Assembly: GCF_020525925.1 (NCBI RefSeq)
Contig: NZ_CP084876.1
Location: 2,356,001 to 2,420,000 of the forward strand
DNA length: 64,000 bases
Direction of reading: 5' to 3'
Source: Klebsiella quasipneumoniae subsp. quasipneumoniae
GTDB taxonomy: Bacteria > Pseudomonadota > Gammaproteobacteria > Enterobacterales > Enterobacteriaceae
Part shown: positions 62,736 through 64,000 of the stretch, piece by piece
How the letters are laid out: every line of letters begins with the position of its first letter
Position numbering within the stretch: position 1 is the first letter of the stretch
Program-made: the position numbers and the translations under genes
The notes under the pieces: model-generated
The model's input: only the letters and a program-made list of their open reading frames with translations
What the model was told of the DNA's origin: nothing
Database searches by the model: none

Positions 62736-63610
62736 CGGCGGGTCGCGTACCAGCAGAGCAGGGAGCCGAGACACACCATCCCGGCCCCCTGCCAGAAGGG
62801 CCACGATAGCGCGGCGCTAAGCAGGATCGCCGCCAGCGCGGAGGAGAGCACCGGCGTGAAGTAGGAGGCCGCCGCCAGCAGGCTGACGTTGCCGTGGAGG
62901 ATCCCCACGTTCCACGCGGCGTAGGCCAGACCGAGCGCCACCGCTACCGTCAGCAGCTTGATGCTGACCGGCCAGCTAAAGACCATCGGCGGCTGCGGCG
63001 TGGCGAGAAACTTCAGCCACAGCGTCAGCGCGGTTAACAGGACGAACAGGGTAATGGCATTTTTGCCGCGGGCATATTTGGCCGTCACCGTGCAGTAGGC
63101 CGCCCAGATAAAGGCGCCGATAAAGGCCAGCAGATAGCTGAGCGGACTGGAGATGACGTTGCTGATAATCTCGTCCAGCTGCAGGCCGTGCTCACCCCCC
63201 AACACCCAGCCGACGCCAAGCAGGGCGAGAAGCAAACCGGGGATCACCAGCCAGCTGCTTTTCTGACCATTAAACAGGATGGCGAACAGGATGGTCAGGC
63301 TGGGCCACAGGTAATTGACCATCCCCACTTCAATGGCCTGCTGACGACTGGCGGCATAGCCCAGGGATAGCGCGAGGCAGATTTCATAGCTGACGAACAG
63401 CGCGCTGCCGGCCAGCAGATAGCGGCGCGGGATCTGGCGCAGGTTAGGGAAACCGACGGTAAAAATCAGCAGCAGGCCGCTGAGGCTGTAAATCATCGCC
63501 GCGCCGCCGACCGGTCCCAGTCCTTCGCTGACGCCGCGAATCAATCCGACCATGGTGCTCCATAAAATAATGGCGGCGAAGCCGATGGTCGTGGCTCTCT
63601 TTTTCTCCAT
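62732..63610 (-). CDS. yddG: Aromatic amino acid exporter YddG (DMT family)
   Basis: A 292-residue, ten-helix drug/metabolite transporter beginning MEKKRATTIGFAAIILWSTM. It matches E. coli YddG, which exports phenylalanine and other aromatic amino acids and was also called a methyl viologen exporter. Conserved stretches include YEICLALSLGYAASRQQAIEVGMVNYLWPSLTILFAI and SLLAAASYFTPVLSSALAAILLSAALSW. Its neighbour fdnG is the same as in E. coli, so the ben-cat-smv block was inserted on its other side. Confidence 0.93.
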   Translation of the reverse strand: MEKKRATTIGFAAIILWSTMVGLIRGVSEGLGPVGGAAMIYSLSGLLLIFTVGFPNLRQIPRRYLLAGSALFVSYEICLALSLGYAASRQQAIEVGMVNYLWPSLTILFAILFNGQKSSWLVIPGLLLALLGVGWVLGGEHGLQLDEIISNVISSPLSYLLAFIGAFIWAAYCTVTAKYARGKNAITLFVLLTALTLWLKFLATPQPPMVFSWPVSIKLLTVAVALGLAYAAWNVGILHGNVSLLAAASYFTPVLSSALAAILLSAALSWPFWQGAGMVCLGSLLCWYATRR

Positions 63611-63691
63611 GCTTATCCTGAGGGTTACGCAAATGCAGCCGGCATATATATCATCTTTTTACCGCCGCGGGGCGAAATTTTCCGCCATGGG

Positions 63692-63707
63692 TAACCCCTA
63701 GGGATTA
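63692..63707. promoter_or_regulatory. NarL-like 7-2-7 site upstream of fdnG
   Basis: TAACCCC-TA-GGGATTA is an inverted heptamer pair with a two-base centre and one mismatch, the layout NarL and NarP use. It is about 130 bases upstream of fdnG, in line with NarL control of fdnGHI in E. coli. Confidence 0.5.
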
Positions 63708-63754
63708 GTGAAAACGGCTGCGGCTGGCGATTAAGGGGGCGTTGGTTTTGCTCC

Positions 63755-63768
63755 TTGATTTGACGCAA
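63755..63768. promoter_or_regulatory. FNR-like site upstream of fdnG
   Basis: TTGAT-TTGA-CGCAA matches the FNR consensus fully in the left half and in three of five bases on the right. It lies 68 bases upstream of the fdnG ATG, suitable for anaerobic activation. Confidence 0.5.
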
Positions 63769-63835
63769 ATTTTCCCGGGATTTTGCTGTTAGTTTCCTCC
63801 GCGCGATGAATCAACATCCTGCATGGAGGAATGCA

Positions 63836-64000
63836 ATGGACGTCAGCCGCAGAAAGTTCTTTAAGATCTGCGCAGGCGGTATGGCCGGAACCACAGCTGC
63901 CGCCCTGGGCTTTGCCCCCAAAATGGCGCTGGCTCAGGCACGCAACTACAAATTGCTGCGTGCGAAAGAGATCCGCAACACCTGCACTTACTGCTCCGTT
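63836..64000 (+). CDS. fdnG: Formate dehydrogenase-N alpha subunit FdnG, N-terminal fragment
   Basis: The first 55 codons are present; the gene leaves the right edge. A twin-arginine signal peptide is plain: SRRKFFK at residues 4-10, a hydrophobic stretch (GGMAGTTAAALGFAP) and an ALAQA cleavage site near 34. The mature part starts a 4Fe-4S motif (TCTYCSV). The full enzyme carries molybdenum and selenocysteine, encoded by an in-frame UGA well past this window. Strong ribosome site (GGAGGAATGCA). Confidence 0.92.
   Translation, partial: MDVSRRKFFKICAGGMAGTTAAALGFAPKMALAQARNYKLLRAKEIRNTCTYCSV

Overview
The window reads as chromosomal DNA of a Klebsiella species, most likely K. pneumoniae or a close sister. 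Base composition is high GC with enterobacterial codon use. The protein content combines an Escherichia coli-like backbone (ydcRSTUV-patD, ortT, ydcY-ydcZ-mnaT, curA, rihA, pqqU/yncD, yncE, ansP, yncG, pptA, yddH, nhoA, narUZYWV, yddG, fdnG) with Klebsiella-type insertions such as the SmvR/SmvA efflux pair and a complete catBCA-benABCD set. The first gene (ydcR) and the last gene (fdnG) run off the edges. No rRNA, tRNA, insertion sequence, prophage or CRISPR array was seen.

Layout. 1-6.1 kb: polyamine-type ABC transporter YdcSTUV with PatD (putrescine/GABA route). 6.1-7.9 kb: mostly non-coding, with a hairpin-rich candidate RNA, three very small membrane proteins (an unnamed 40-residue one, a YncL homologue and OrtT) and an 83-residue secreted protein. 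7.9-12.0 kb: an insertion relative to E. coli with an alpha/beta hydrolase behind a LexA-like box, an aromatic-type aldehyde dehydrogenase and an orphan DppA-like binding protein. 12.0-22.0 kb: backbone genes, with a cupin-XRE regulator where E. coli has mcbR nearby. 22.6-24.2 kb: a DapF paralogue in which both catalytic cysteines are serine, and a FlaR-like nucleotide kinase.

24.2-31.8 kb: an eight-gene unit (two flavin-dependent LLM oxidoreductases, M20 deacylase, GNAT acetyltransferase, amino-acid-type ABC transporter with two binding proteins). It has the same set of parts as the Bacillus ytmI/yxeK operons that salvage S-modified cysteines. 31.8-33.1 kb: yncG, pptA and a broken helix-turn-helix gene. 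33.1-38.8 kb: a rhamnoside-type sugar locus (porin, GPH symporter, GH78-like glycosidase, divergent RhaS/RhaR-like activator) flanked by an identical 28-bp direct repeat. 38.9-44.0 kb: yddH, a ferric/phosphonate-type ABC transporter and nhoA.

44.06-44.87 kb: seven tandem copies of a roughly 119-bp REP/BIME unit. 44.9-53.1 kb: narVWYZ and narU, the second membrane nitrate reductase with its transporter. 53.3-55.5 kb: smvR and smvA, divergent, with two matching operator-like palindromes between them. 55.5-62.7 kb: an IclR regulator divergent from catB-catC-catA-benA-benB-benC-benD, which would take benzoate through catechol to muconolactone and the enol-lactone. 62.7-64 kb: yddG and the start of fdnG, whose upstream region carries FNR-like and NarL-like sites.
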